A stretch of DNA of 64,000 nt from Amphibalanus amphitrite (lineage: Eukaryota > Arthropoda > Thecostraca > Balanomorpha > Balanidae): contig NW_024882188.1 of the NCBI RefSeq assembly GCF_019059575.1, positions 186,001-250,000 on the forward strand, in the 5' to 3' direction. The position numbers were made by a program, and so were the translations under genes. Within the stretch, counting starts at the first letter, position 1. Each line of letters begins with the position of its first letter. Shown piece after piece: positions 1 through 10,255 of this stretch. Under the pieces are notes generated by a model, which was given only the letters and a program-made list of their open reading frames with translations, was not told the DNA's origin and searched no databases.

Positions 1-1475
1 ACCTGTAGGAGGAATGACAGGATCACACTTTTTAGAAGAATGATTCTTTAACCTGGCATGGTGACCGGGGGTCAAAAATTCACACACGATGCCAAATTGG
101 TGCATGATAAGCCATACCAAGTTCCGCTGCTTTGAACACCGCTTTTCTATACACGCGCAAAACAAAGACTGACAAGTGTGGCCGAAACGCCCCTCCCTCT
201 CCCCACCAGAGTGAAGCTTGCCCAATCTACACTGACGGCGTCCCCAATAAGATAAATGTTTCCACTGCGATTTTCTTCTGGCAGTTTTTGTCCGTCCCAC
301 CAAAGTTTTGTAGTCAGTCTCAGACTGCTGGACATCTTCCGTAACTATTCAGCTTGTGCCATGCTGGGACTGCTTGAGAACCTGTCACCTTGGCTCTATC
401 CTAGTTTACTGCGGCTCCTTTGCTTGTCCTTTATGTTAGAAACGTAATTCGGCAACGCATTGAAACTGCATCAGCAAATATTTAATAATTGGGTAATGTG
501 TTCGAATAATATATGCATGACCATTCCAAATTATAGTGTTTGATATTCTAGACCAATTGTTACAACGAAAATATCTGTTACCTTCTTTCCAGTGTCTGCC
601 TAGGTCCTCCTACACAGTCCGTGGAAATTGTTGAAATGCTATCACGGTATCGACTGTCACGTGTCAGGGAGCGTGCTCGCTCCTGAATTACCAGGGAAAG
701 ACGGAAATGAACATTACAGAGTCGTGTTGCCGGTGGTTAGTGATGTTACTTTTTCACCCAGCATTATTGTCGCTATTACGTAGCGCATCCGTCTCGGGTA
801 ATGGGTCATCAGAAAGCTATCACTGGGAGCTCCAGACGGCCCGCAATCACGCGTAACTGCCGCCGGCGTTGCGCAAGGAACAAGAAAAGAACACATCGGC
901 AGCGGGAGCAGACATTAACAGGGGATTTTGACATTTTATATTCAGTCGCAGAATAATGGCATTTGATGACGCTAGCGCGAGTTGTCGATAGACGCAAACA
1001 CATGCCTGTCTGCGTAGCTGTTTTTATATCGCGGGGTTTATGGTTTTCCACGCAGTACTTGTTGTGTTTGACCTCTTCCTCTGGTTTGGCTCAAAACTTC
1101 AAATTCCAAGTCTCATGAGAATTGAGGATAGAATAAGATGCAATACATATTAATCACTCAAAAATCATCTCCATCAGTGGCGGATCCAGGGGGGGCATCT
1201 TCTGGGCGTTTCCCGCTCCCGCATCGTCCAAAATTTACGAAACTTCGCCTTTTTTCTCGCATGGGAAGAAAACTAAACCACTTTCTTGGAAAAGTTTGCT
1301 TTAAGTTTCACAGGAAGACACCAGTAGCTTTGGAACTTGGAAAACGTTTTTTTGGGGGGGGGAAGTATGCCCGTTTCCACAGCGTCTCAAGCCACTTTTA
1401 TCCGTCAGTGATCTCCATACCCCAAGGAGGTGGCTGATGAAGTAGTTGCTACTCAACCCCGGGGACTAAAACACT
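1..1475. other. Intergenic or intronic sequence, no gene recognised
   Basis: No frame in this stretch encodes anything I recognise. It may belong to the large intron upstream of the PARP1 exons at 8922, because those exons are 3' terminal and no earlier PARP1 exon could be found here. At 1175 the string CAGTGGCGGATCCAGGGGG resembles the terminal repeat of hAT-like elements, but I could not find a matching partner end, so it is not called as an element. Confidence 0.5.
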
Positions 1476-2738
1476 GAATGGGGGCATTCCATGTCAACCG
1501 GGACAGCCAAAATCGGCCACCTCTGCGATTTTGTTCAAACTTGGTATACTTATTGGCTATTGGGTGAAACCTCTGAGGGTGAAAGGATTTTGTCATATGC
1601 CCTCGGGCTACAGAGATACAAGTCGCTAAACTTCTGCTTTTTGAGCAGAATTGGACGTGTATTGCAATCTTGAAAGATCTATAGCTTCAACATTTTTGAA
1701 GCTATTAATTTCAAACAAACTGAAACGTGTACATAAGGAGTTATGCTAGTAAAATTTGACAATTTTTACATTTTTTGGTGATTTTGAATTAATTTTATTT
1801 TGAATTAATTTCTGAAAATGTAATTTGTGAAAAATGGGTACCCTTCGATTTTGCTCAAATTTAGATATCGTCTTCCACTACACGTAAAGCACACGTGCTG
1901 AGAAAATTAGAGTGGGCCAACGATAACTTTGGATGATATAGCAACAAGTAGTGCAACGTAGCACGGGCGGTGGAAGGGGCCGATTTCGCTAACTCCACCT
2001 GTTTATCGCCAATAACTCACGCCATAATTATCATATTAACGTCAAACTTTCAGTATCTGTCCAGAATCGCATTGCAAATCCTCCCGTGCAAGAAATAGGT
2101 AAATCGGTCCGCAACTTTTCTAGTAATAGCGGTGTAACGTCAAACATTCCTGCCGGAGCGGCTCGGCGGCCGGCGCCGGCCGTTGCCGCCTGAATGGTAG
2201 ACTGTGCCGGCGCGGGACGGTTTTATCTTTGCACCGCGCTCCTTACCGCTGATTATGATCGATTCGTGTCAAATTTTGTATGAAGGCTTTAAAATGTACA
2301 GGCAATCTAATGTTCAAATAAATACGAAAATCAACTGGTAAAATTGAATGATTAGGGTGCAAACACAATATGTGACTATGACGTTTCCCGCGTCGGCCGA
2401 TCCCCGCATCTGCCGGCGACATCTTACTCTTAGCAAGCCACAAACTGCCAAATTTATGGTAAGATTAACTAGAGATTCTCATAACACCACAAATGTCGTA
2501 TAAAGGAAGAAATAGGAAAATCGGCCAGAGTCTCTTAGAGCTATGGGCGTATAAACGCAAAATAGTCACTATAGCAAATTTGATTACCTACGTTTAACCT
2601 CATTTGATCTTGAATATATTGATCCAGGGCCATGAAGTTGGCACACGATAAAGCTCCCCACCGCCCCACCTACAATTCAAATTTCTTTTTTTTTATACCT
2701 TTTTTGGCTAAACCTCCCCTATTGCTGGGAGTCAGGTG

Positions 2739-2972
2739 TGTTAGTTTAATTGTTTACATTCCTGGTGTGCTGTATATGTATACGTAAATGTGCACGGTCT
2801 TGAGCATGCGCATGTGTCTCTGGTTTCCGCATGTGTTTGGCATGTGCATGTGCATCCCGCGTTATGCATCCCGTGCTATGCCTTACTCATACTGTCTTCA
2901 TTTACCTTTCAGTTTGTGGTGGGGCTTAAATAAATGCACGCTCAAGAGATATTGATCTTTATAAATTGAACA
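2739..2972 (+). repeat. 5' LTR of the copia element
   Basis: 234 bp, TGTTAG at the start and TTGAACA at the end, same length as the 3' LTR and with no difference found by eye. It contains a possible TATA-like stretch (TGTATATGTATACG near 2767) and an AATAAA-type polyadenylation hexamer near its 3' end (CTTAAATAAATGC, about 2925-2938). Confidence 0.95.
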
Positions 2973-2973
2973 T

Positions 2974-2990
2974 TGGTAGCAGAGCGTGGT
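2974..2990 (+). promoter_or_regulatory. Primer-binding site, methionine tRNA type
   Basis: Two bases past the LTR end the sequence TGGTAGCAGAGCGTGG follows. It is the usual form of a primer-binding site complementary to the 3' end of a methionine tRNA in copia elements. The priming tRNA is inferred from motif memory, not matched to a tRNA of this genome. Confidence 0.75.
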
Positions 2991-2996
2991 TACAAG

Positions 2997-5288
2997 ATGG
3001 CATCTAGAGATTTCAAAGCCCCACCACCTATGCGTCAAGATTTGCCATATTCAGAGTGGAAGCATGAGATCAAAGTGTGGAAAGCTTTCACTAGCTTGGA
3101 GAAGTCCAAGTTGGGACCAGCACTGTTCCTGTCCTTAAGTGGATCTGCCAGAGATGCAGCACGTGAGGTGTCAATAGAGATTCTGAACAGTGATACTGGA
3201 CTTGATGCTCTCATAGAGAAGTTGGACGAGTTGTTCTTGAAAGATGAGAACAATGCAGCCTTTGAGGCATATGATGCGTTCGAGAGATATGAGCGACCAT
3301 CTGGCATGTCTGTGTTTGAGTACATCAACACATTTGAAAGACTGTATCAGAAGGCAAAGCACTACAAGCTGGAGTTGCCTGATGGTGTTCTAGCGTACAG
3401 ACTCATTCGCAGTGCTAACCTTTCAGATGCACATCAACAGCTAGCAAGGGCAACTCTGCCGTCGCTCACATATGCAAACATGCAAACCCAGCTGAAGAAG
3501 ATCTTCACAGACAGTAGTTCTCAGGGTGTGCCGTCAGCGAGAGTGGCAGTAAAAGTCGAGCCCGTGGATACAGTCGCAGAACCAGGGCTCGGCCAGGCGG
3601 CCGACACCCTCTTCGTACAGCGAGTCAGAGCACAGAGTGTCGGACGAGGTTTCAACCGAAGAGGACGAAGTGGTGGACCGCGCTTCGCCTCACGACCGCC
3701 TCTGCGTGGCAGTGGGACTACCTGGACTTCACATGGCGGCTCGAGAGATCCTGGATCTGCTGGACAATCCGCCAACCAGCGCACAAGGGCTAGATCTAGG
3801 CAGAATCCACGGGATTCAAGGGGTAATGTGACCACCTGTGCAGTGTGCAACTCTTGGTTTCACTGGGCCAGAGATTGCCCCGATCGCGGTGAGGTGTTCG
3901 AGGCGTCTGCTTGTGACGATGATAGCCATGACCCCACACAGGACGAGGAGGTATTCGTGACGTTGTTTGCGAGGGATACATGTGAAAGTGGACCAACTGA
4001 ACGTTCAAAGACGGAGGGACTGCTGGGCGAAACACTAGGCTATGGTATCATCGATAGTGGATGTAGTAAGACCGTGTGTGGTGAGGTGTGGTACAAATGT
4101 CACTTGGATGCCATGTCTTCAGATGACGCGGAGCGAGTGGTAGAGGAGCCCAGCAGCACAACGTTTAGATTTGGGGATGGTGAGAAGGTTACTTCTCTAA
4201 AGAAAGTAACGTTTCCAGCACTGGTAGCCGGTAAGACGGTGCGCGTGGCTGCTGATGTGGTTCCCTATGAGATACCTTTACTCCTCAGCAAGGAGTCGCT
4301 GAAGAAGTGTGATGCGCTGCTAGATTTTTCCCGAGACACGGCGGTACTGTTTGACACTGAGGTCAAGCTATCTGTGACCTCAAATGGCCACTACATAGTA
4401 CCTGTGGCGAAGTTTCATGTCGGTAGTGTGAGTGCCAGGCAGGACATAGAGCAGGTACTTTTTTGTTCAAAGTTTGAGGGTGCCAACGAGAAGGAGCGCA
4501 TGCAAATAGCTAGGAAGTTGCATCGTCAGTTCGGTCATCCTAGGAGTGTGAAACTGCAGTCCCTGTGTCTTGATGCTGGCGTCCAGGACAAGGATTTCTT
4601 TCGCATGCTTGTCTCAGTGGAGGAAACCTGTGATGTATGTAAGAGGTATAGGAGATGTCTGCCCCGACCAGTGGTTGGTTTTGGGATGGCTCGCGACTTC
4701 AATGATGTCGTTGCGCTGGATCTAAAGCAGTGGGGACCTGGAGTATGGTTTTGCCACATGATAGATCTGGCCACGAGGTACAGTGCGTGCGTGGTAGTGA
4801 AAAACAAAGACAAGCAAACGATCCTGCGTGCAATCATGACTGAGTGGATAGCTAGGTTCGGGGCACCCGGTCAGTTCTTGTCTGATAATGGAGGTGAGTT
4901 CAACAATGAAGAGTTCCGAGAGATGGCCGAGGCGTTCAACATACGCGTGCGGACTACTGCTGCAGAATCCCCTTGGTCGAATGGGATCAATGAGAAGTAC
5001 AACGGTATCATCGCCAGCACAGTGAAGAAGGTGATGGATGACACTCCATGCTCTCTCGAGGTTGCTCTGGCTTGGGCTGTGTCAGCCAAGAACTCTCTTG
5101 AGACTCACCTGGGATTCAGTCCTAATCAGCTTGTGTTTGGGCGAAATCCGAACAACCCGGCGTGTCTCCATGACAAGCCTCCGGCTCTGGGACCTCCTTC
5201 CGGAAGTGATTTGGTGAGGACACACCTGAACGCCATGCATTCTGCCAGGCAGACGTTCATTCAGAACGAGTCGAGCGAGAAGTTGTAG
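2997..5288 (+). CDS. Copia Gag-protease-integrase part of the polyprotein, ends at premature TAG
   Basis: This is the first part of a copia polyprotein. The ATG at 2997 is chosen because the frame upstream runs back through the primer-binding site, and MASRDFKAPPP is a normal Gag start 24 nt past the LTR. Gag is followed by a CCHC nucleocapsid knuckle (C-x2-C-x4-H-x4-C, residues about 281-294). The aspartic protease follows with the DSG active site (D353). An integrase comes next, with an H-C zinc region (around KLHRQFGH and CDVCKRY), the catalytic core D in ALDLKQW, the second D in LSDNGGEF and E in NGINEKYN. The frame stops at TAG 5286-5288, after ESSEKL. The same frame stays open immediately downstream to 7553, so the stop interrupts one polyprotein of about 1,517 codons. 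It is more likely a point mutation than a programmed stop, because nothing around it looks like a read-through context. Confidence 0.92.
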   Translation: MASRDFKAPPPMRQDLPYSEWKHEIKVWKAFTSLEKSKLGPALFLSLSGSARDAAREVSIEILNSDTGLDALIEKLDELFLKDENNAAFEAYDAFERYERPSGMSVFEYINTFERLYQKAKHYKLELPDGVLAYRLIRSANLSDAHQQLARATLPSLTYANMQTQLKKIFTDSSSQGVPSARVAVKVEPVDTVAEPGLGQAADTLFVQRVRAQSVGRGFNRRGRSGGPRFASRPPLRGSGTTWTSHGGSRDPGSAGQSANQRTRARSRQNPRDSRGNVTTCAVCNSWFHWARDCPDRGEVFEASACDDDSHDPTQDEEVFVTLFARDTCESGPTERSKTEGLLGETLGYGIIDSGCSKTVCGEVWYKCHLDAMSSDDAERVVEEPSSTTFRFGDGEKVTSLKKVTFPALVAGKTVRVAADVVPYEIPLLLSKESLKKCDALLDFSRDTAVLFDTEVKLSVTSNGHYIVPVAKFHVGSVSARQDIEQVLFCSKFEGANEKERMQIARKLHRQFGHPRSVKLQSLCLDAGVQDKDFFRMLVSVEETCDVCKRYRRCLPRPVVGFGMARDFNDVVALDLKQWGPGVWFCHMIDLATRYSACVVVKNKDKQTILRAIMTEWIARFGAPGQFLSDNGGEFNNEEFREMAEAFNIRVRTTAAESPWSNGINEKYNGIIASTVKKVMDDTPCSLEVALAWAVSAKNSLETHLGFSPNQLVFGRNPNNPACLHDKPPALGPPSGSDLVRTHLNAMHSARQTFIQNESSEKL

Positions 5289-7553
5289 AGAGCACTTCTT
5301 CACCAGGTCCGTCCCAGTGGTGAGAGGTTTTGCTCGGGTGATGTCGTCCTGTACCGACGTCACCAAGATGACAAGTGGCGAGGTCCAGGTGTCGTCATTG
5401 GACAGGAAAACAAGCAGATCCTGGTGAAACATGGCGGCGTGTACTACAGGTGTCACACAAGCGCTGTCGTGCGTGACACAAGTGAGCCGCGGGAACTGAC
5501 AAAGCGAGGCCGGATGTCAACTTCAGATCCGGCTCCAGGGACCCAGAAGTTGGAGAAGATCAGTAGTGCTCCGATCCCGGAGTCTGCTGAAGACTCCGAT
5601 GATGATGAGCAGAACTCCGGGTCTACTTCGTGTACGGTGTCTGGGGACGCAAGACAACGCCAGTTGGTGACGGTATCACCCACTGGCGGTCTGCAAGATG
5701 TCGAAGGCGGCTGCTCTGGTTCGGAACCTGGATCGCTAGCTCAGGCTACCAGAGAGTCCAATGCCATGGACAGTGATGGTGGCTCTGGTCCGGAACCCAG
5801 TTCGCCAGCTCATGCCACCGGAGATTCCAGTGTCGTGGTCGGTGGTGGCGTCGTCGTTCGTGACAAACCCTCGATACCTCGCGCTAAGTCGCGCATTACC
5901 TATGTTCTTCGTGATTCCTCTGATTGGAAGAGTGCCACAGTCCTGAGTCGTGCTGGGAAAGCCAAAGGGAAGTACAAATCCTTTTTGAATGTTCTTGACG
6001 ATGGTGATGAAGTTGGCAAATGTGTAGACTGGCGGGATGTTGATGACTGGAAGCCTTTGAATCAAGACGTACTGGTGTGCACCTCGGATGACATCATGGC
6101 GGCTAAATTGTGTGAGTTAGAAAACTGGGAAAAGAATGAGGTGTATTCCGCTGTTCCCGATGAAGGACAACACTGTATCAGCTGCCGCTGGGTGATAACT
6201 GAAAAAGGAAATCCTGATGGTAGCTCACGCATCAAGGCTCGACTTGTTGCCAGAGGTTTTGAGGAGGACACATCTGGAGTCCAGACTGACTCGCCAACGT
6301 GCGGGAAGGAGTCACTAAGGGTGGTGCTCGCCATTGCAGCCTCACAGAGTTGGAGCTGTCATAGTATCGACGTGAAGGCAGCGTTCCTTCAGGGTTCTCC
6401 TCTCGAACGCGAGGTGTTCTTGCGCCCGCCTTCTGAGGCTAACGCAGGGTCACATGTGTGGAAAATGAAGACGTGCGTGTATGGCCTGAATGATGCCAGC
6501 AGGTACTGGTACCTGCGTGTCAGACGGGAGCTCCTCGCACTGGGAATGGTGGCCAGCAAACTTGATGCGGCGCTTTTCTACTGGAGAGCTGAGGACGGCC
6601 TTGAGGGCATCATCACCTGTCATGTGGACGATTTCCTGTGGTGTGGTTCCTCAAGGTTCGAGAAGGAGGTGATCGAGAAGCTGCGGCAGGTCTTCCTCCT
6701 GGGTTCTGAGGAATCTGAAATCTTCAAGTACCTTGGGCTGCACATTCACCAGCAGTCTGATAAGGTGATCAAGGTTCACCAGATGCCGCAGGCTGAGGAG
6801 CTGCAAGAGCCAAATCTCTCACCAGAGAGGCGAATGCAGAAAGACAGTGAGCTCTCTCCTGCAGAGCTTACCCGCCTCCGTGGCGTGACAGGACAAATCA
6901 ATTGGCTGGCCACGCAGACAAGACCAGATCTTTCATTTGATGTTTGTGATCTCTCTTGTTCCATTAGGGATTCAAAGGTAGCTGATCTACAAAGGGCTGC
7001 TAAGGTAGTTCGAAAGGCTCAGTCGGCGCGAGTTAGTCTGAAATATCCTCATCTGGACTTGTCACAGAGCTCGTTGGTAGTGTACAGCGATGCGAGTTAC
7101 GGCAATCTTCCAGATGGGTCCTCGCAGGGAGGATACGTTGTGTTCCTTAGAGACAAAAGGGGAAGATGCGCGCCACTTGCCTGGTCTTCAGCAAAGATCA
7201 AGCGCATTGTGAGAAGTACGTTGGCTGCAGAGTGCATGGCACTTCAGGATGGTGCTGATGCAGCTGTCCTTTTGGCTGCGCTGATTTCTGAGGCACTGTA
7301 TGACGGGTCAGGAGACATGAGTGTGATGTGCTATATAGACAGCAGAGGGCTGTACAGGGCACTGTACTCGACCAAGGCGGTGCAGGACAAGAGACTTCGG
7401 ATTGACATAGCCAGGATTAGGCAGATGTTGGAAGTTGGCGAGGTGACCAGGGTCTGCTGGGTCGACAGTTCTCAGCAGCTGGCAGACAGTCTGACCAAGA
7501 GGACGGCATCTTCCAATGCTCTGTTAGACGTGCTGAAGACGGGTATTCTGTGA
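5289..7553 (+). CDS. Copia reverse transcriptase-RNase H part of the polyprotein, same frame downstream of the stop
   Basis: The frame continues directly after the TAG at 5286, with no shift. It begins with the C-terminal integrase region (RALLHQVRPSGERF, then a PGVVIGQENKQILVKHGGVYYRCH domain) and an acidic, serine-rich linker. The copia reverse transcriptase follows: WVITEKGNPDGSSRIKARLVARGF, then SIDVKAAFLQG with the first catalytic D, and CHVDDFLW with the DD pair near 6621-6632. RNase H follows, with YSDASYG and the LAAECMALQDG block. The terminal TGA lies 113 nt before the 3' LTR. No ATG is well placed to start this part independently, so it would only be made by read-through of the upstream frame or from a sister element without the stop. 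Confidence 0.92.
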   Translation, partial: RALLHQVRPSGERFCSGDVVLYRRHQDDKWRGPGVVIGQENKQILVKHGGVYYRCHTSAVVRDTSEPRELTKRGRMSTSDPAPGTQKLEKISSAPIPESAEDSDDDEQNSGSTSCTVSGDARQRQLVTVSPTGGLQDVEGGCSGSEPGSLAQATRESNAMDSDGGSGPEPSSPAHATGDSSVVVGGGVVVRDKPSIPRAKSRITYVLRDSSDWKSATVLSRAGKAKGKYKSFLNVLDDGDEVGKCVDWRDVDDWKPLNQDVLVCTSDDIMAAKLCELENWEKNEVYSAVPDEGQHCISCRWVITEKGNPDGSSRIKARLVARGFEEDTSGVQTDSPTCGKESLRVVLAIAASQSWSCHSIDVKAAFLQGSPLEREVFLRPPSEANAGSHVWKMKTCVYGLNDASRYWYLRVRRELLALGMVASKLDAALFYWRAEDGLEGIITCHVDDFLWCGSSRFEKEVIEKLRQVFLLGSEESEIFKYLGLHIHQQSDKVIKVHQMPQAEELQEPNLSPERRMQKDSELSPAELTRLRGVTGQINWLATQTRPDLSFDVCDLSCSIRDSKVADLQRAAKVVRKAQSARVSLKYPHLDLSQSSLVVYSDASYGNLPDGSSQGGYVVFLRDKRGRCAPLAWSSAKIKRIVRSTLAAECMALQDGADAAVLLAALISEALYDGSGDMSVMCYIDSRGLYRALYSTKAVQDKRLRIDIARIRQMLEVGEVTRVCWVDSSQQLADSLTKRTASSNALLDVLKTGIL

Positions 7554-7644
7554 ATCGGGTTAGGTGTCACTATGAGGATGACTACGGTATCGTTGTTGAA
7601 GGAGGTGTCGTTGAAGACCTGTTTTGTTGTGACTCGCGTATTGA

Positions 7645-7666
7645 ACAAAAAAGATAAGGGGATGAT
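7645..7666 (+). promoter_or_regulatory. Polypurine tract of the copia element
   Basis: The run ACAAAAAAGATAAGGGGATG lies immediately upstream of the 3' LTR at 7667. It is the expected position and composition for the plus-strand primer. Confidence 0.75.
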
Positions 7667-7900
7667 TGTTAGTTTAATTGTTTACATTCCTGGTGTGCTG
7701 TATATGTATACGTAAATGTGCACGGTCTTGAGCATGCGCATGTGTCTCTGGTTTCCGCATGTGTTTGGCATGTGCATGTGCATCCCGCGTTATGCATCCC
7801 GTGCTATGCCTTACTCATACTGTCTTCATTTACCTTTCAGTTTGTGGTGGGGCTTAAATAAATGCACGCTCAAGAGATATTGATCTTTATAAATTGAACA
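7667..7900 (+). repeat. 3' LTR of the copia element
   Basis: 234 bp, reads the same as the 5' LTR at 2739-2972 throughout by eye, and is followed by the target duplicate AGGTG at 7901-7905. Confidence 0.95.
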
Positions 7901-7914
7901 AGGTGTATTTTCTT

Positions 7915-8297
7915 TTTGCAACCAAAGAGAGGCGCTGCCCGGAGAATGCCCAATTTCATCATTAAAAAACTGGCTTACGATGACCAGCTATCTTCGTGGC
8001 TTAGTAGTAAGTGTGCCGAGTGTACCCACGTCGAAAACTAAAGGTCGCTGGCTCGCAGCGGGTCAGCCTGAAGTGTTCAACACGCATTTGTTTTTTAAGT
8101 AGCATCTGGCCAGCCGGCAACTGTCGCGAGGGCTAATGTTCGTACCTATAGGTAGCATTTGGCCAGTCGGCAACTACCGTGAGGGCTGTACATATTTACG
8201 CGTGTTACATTAGGTCAGGTCACGTCAGGTCAGGTTAGGTTTGCTTTGGTTTGGGGTAGAAAGAGGCATCTCCGGGTAGCGCCTCTCCTTGGTTGCT
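7915..8297. repeat. Inverted-repeat segment with tRNA-like boxes (possible SINE) and duplicated 50-bp unit
   Basis: GCAACCAAAGAGAGGCGCTG at 7915 is repeated inverted at the right end (GCGCCTCTCCTTGGTTGC, up to 8297); the arms are about 36 bp with a few mismatches. Inside, TGGCTTAGTAGTAAGTG near 8000 resembles an RNA polymerase III A box and GGTCGCTGGCTCGCAGC near 8044 is a weak B box, so a tRNA-derived SINE is possible. TAGCATCTGGCCAGCCGGC (near 8099) recurs with changes about 54 bp later. A run of GGTCAGGTCA-type repeats follows near 8213. What this segment is remains uncertain. Confidence 0.4.
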
Positions 8298-8921
8298 AAA
8301 ACGAAACACGCGAGTGCCAGATATTACGAAGTCCAAAAGACAGTTACGTAGACGTCGGCCCATTCTGGATTTTTTATATGATGTAGCAAATGTATAGGAG
8401 AATAAAATATGTAAAAATCAGCAAAATCGAAGGGTACCCATTTTTCAGAAAATCAAAATTTATTTTTTGAATTTTAATTAAGTTCACTAATTAGTTATTT
8501 ACGTCAATATTGTTATCCTCAAATTAAAGCCTGACCTATCCCCTCCATTTCACACTTTGTCTGGTGGTGATATGTCTAAAATGTCAATGGTTATGGCGCT
8601 TTAAAGATGATAATGTCCCTTGCCTAAGTCAATGTTTGATGACGTGTATCTCGGAAACGTGACGTCATATCTTGACAAAAATATGTCTCCTTTCTTTTCA
8701 CATGTAGATGAGTAGTTTCACAAAGTTTCGCAAAAATCGGAGGAGGTGAGGTTCAAAATGATCATTTTTTGTCCCACTTGACGTGGAATGCCCCAATGTC
8801 CAAAAGAAAAGTATAAACCAAAATATATAGAATATGTAACCTTCATCTCATACCGCATGACCGCTGTCGTTCCCGCCAGTCCCTGCTTCCCCGTTGCTAT
8901 GACGATGCTCTTCTCATCCAG

Positions 8922-10255
8922 GGTCTGCGGATCGCACCGCCCGAGGCGCCGGCCACGGGCTACATGTTCGGAAAGGGCATCTACTTTGCCGACATGGTGT
9001 CCAAATCGGCCAACTACTGTTTCGCGTCTCACACCAACCCGCGGGGTCTGCTCCTGCTCTGCGAGGTGGCGCTGGGAAACATGTGAGTACGCAGCTCCCA
9101 GGGTCGTGACGAAGAGCGTCTGTTAGACAAGAAACGTCTATTTGGTATAGATTTGATTGTTGTTGAGAATCATATTATCTGTGATCTGTGATTTGAGTAA
9201 ATTATCTGTGATATCGTGTCGTTCTTTCATACACGCTGCGTTAATTGCGTGGGTATCGATGATTCATTTGCTTTCACGAAAACGCTGTCATTCAATTTGA
9301 TAAAAGGTTATTATATTTGTGTTTGTTTCCTTCTTTATACGATAAACTTATAACGATTATGTTCATGATTTTGTGTCGTTGCTTTCAGGTACGAGAAGAA
9401 ACATTCCGAGTACATCACCAAGCTGCCGACCGGAAAACACTCGACCAAGGGTCTGGGCAAGACGCACCCGGACCCGAAGGAGGTGAGTGTTTTGTTCTGC
9501 ACGTAGGTCCGCTCGCTCGGACCGGATGGTGTGGGTCCCTGTGTGTTTGTGGTGACGGTTTGACGGTAAGCTGTTGAGTCTAAACGTTATTTTGTCATCG
9601 GTCCGATCATGAGATATATCCTCGTTGTCATCCTAAATCGTCATCATCAGCTACCAATATAAGATATTTGGACAATAAGTGATGATGCGTGATTATTGTT
9701 GGGCGAGTTTGGTGTTTCAGCTTAATTGTTTTTTTCAGCTTAATTCAGCTTAATTGTTTGGAATGAAGGTGTTACCAAACTCGGGGTGCACTGAGCATAG
9801 CTTTTATGCTATGAACTTTTATTCCGACCGGTCGGAAAATTTGTAGTTTTAAGAAGATCGTCTATTTATACATAGGATGAACCTTCGTGAACATTTCTCT
9901 TCGAAAACATGAACATTTCAGTTTCCCGATAGTTTTGCTTTATCAAGTTTTTCCCAGTGTGGAACAAATACTTTGATGCCTCCCGTATTGCAATCTACGA
10001 TCACCAGAAAAAAAAAAAACGAACTAACTATTCGAACGACATTCGAAGGTGTATTTTATGAGACCCGTTCTGACTGCCGTTATCGCCCTGTTTCAGTCTC
10101 ACCTGCTCGAGACGAAGGTGGAGATTCCGCTGGGAAAGCCGACCAAGTCGACGGCCTCGGACACTTCGCTGCTCTACAACGAGTACATCGTGTACGATGT
10201 GGCGCAGGCGCACATTCAGTACCTGCTGCAGGTCAACTTCAACTTCAGACGCTGA
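8922..10255 (+). CDS. Parp1: PARP1-type poly(ADP-ribose) polymerase, last three coding exons (partial gene)
   Basis: Three exons encode the end of the ADP-ribosyltransferase domain. They are 8922-9082 (acceptor CAG at 8919-8921, donor GT at 9083), 9389-9482 (donor GT at 9483) and 10097-10255 (stop TGA 10253-10255). Exon 1 encodes [19 protein letters not shown], the helix and loop with the catalytic-site tyrosine ([17 protein letters not shown]), and ALGNM. Exon 2 encodes the [13 protein letters not shown] block and [10 protein letters not shown]. Exon 3 encodes [11 protein letters not shown], where the glutamate corresponds to the catalytic Glu of the PARP1 H-Y-E triad, and ends NFNFRR. The frame joins cleanly; the ATG of GNM is split across the first intron. 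The enzyme makes poly(ADP-ribose) on nuclear proteins at DNA breaks. The DNA-binding, BRCT and WGR domains and the triad histidine lie in exons outside the window, beyond an intron of at least 7.4 kb filled by transposons. Assignment to PARP1 rather than PARP2 rests on the wording of exon 1 and is fairly firm. Confidence 0.93.

Larger units (their letters stand above)
2739..7900 (+). mobile_element. Ty1/copia LTR retrotransposon, near full length
   Basis: A complete copia-type element of 5162 bp. It is bounded by two 234-bp LTRs that begin TG and end CA, and flanked by the 5-bp target duplication AGGTG (2734-2738 and 7901-7905). The internal order is primer-binding site, Gag with a CCHC knuckle, protease, integrase, reverse transcriptase, RNase H and polypurine tract. 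Integrase before reverse transcriptase is diagnostic of Ty1/copia (Pseudoviridae type). The LTRs look identical by eye, so insertion was recent. The only visible lesion is one in-frame TAG at 5286-5288. The element is inserted into the older long-TIR DNA transposon at 1480-8794. Confidence 0.95.
1480..8794. mobile_element. Long-TIR DNA transposon, non-autonomous, split by a copia insertion
   Basis: The left end reads GGGGCATTCCATGTCAA and the right end is its inverted counterpart (GGGGCATTCCACGTCAA on the - strand). Both are flanked by AATG (1476-1479 and 8795-8798), a 4-bp target duplication. The similarity continues inward: a block containing GGGTACCCTTCGATTTTGCT lies about 360 bp from the left end (near 1838-1858) and about 355 bp from the right end in inverted orientation (near 8425-8455). 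The inverted repeats are therefore several hundred bp long and moderately diverged. Subtracting the nested copia element leaves roughly 2.15 kb with no transposase frame, so the copy is non-autonomous. The superfamily is unresolved; a 4-bp duplication limits it but does not decide it. It appears to sit in a PARP1 intron. Confidence 0.75.

Noticed and set aside
1171..1440. hAT-like element starting at CAGTGGCGGATCC
   Set aside because: No matching inverted end or 8-bp duplication was found downstream.
5286..5288. Programmed stop-codon read-through in the copia polyprotein
   Set aside because: No typical read-through context (for example CARYYA or an evident structure) was recognised, and copia elements normally use one continuous frame; a simple mutation is favoured.
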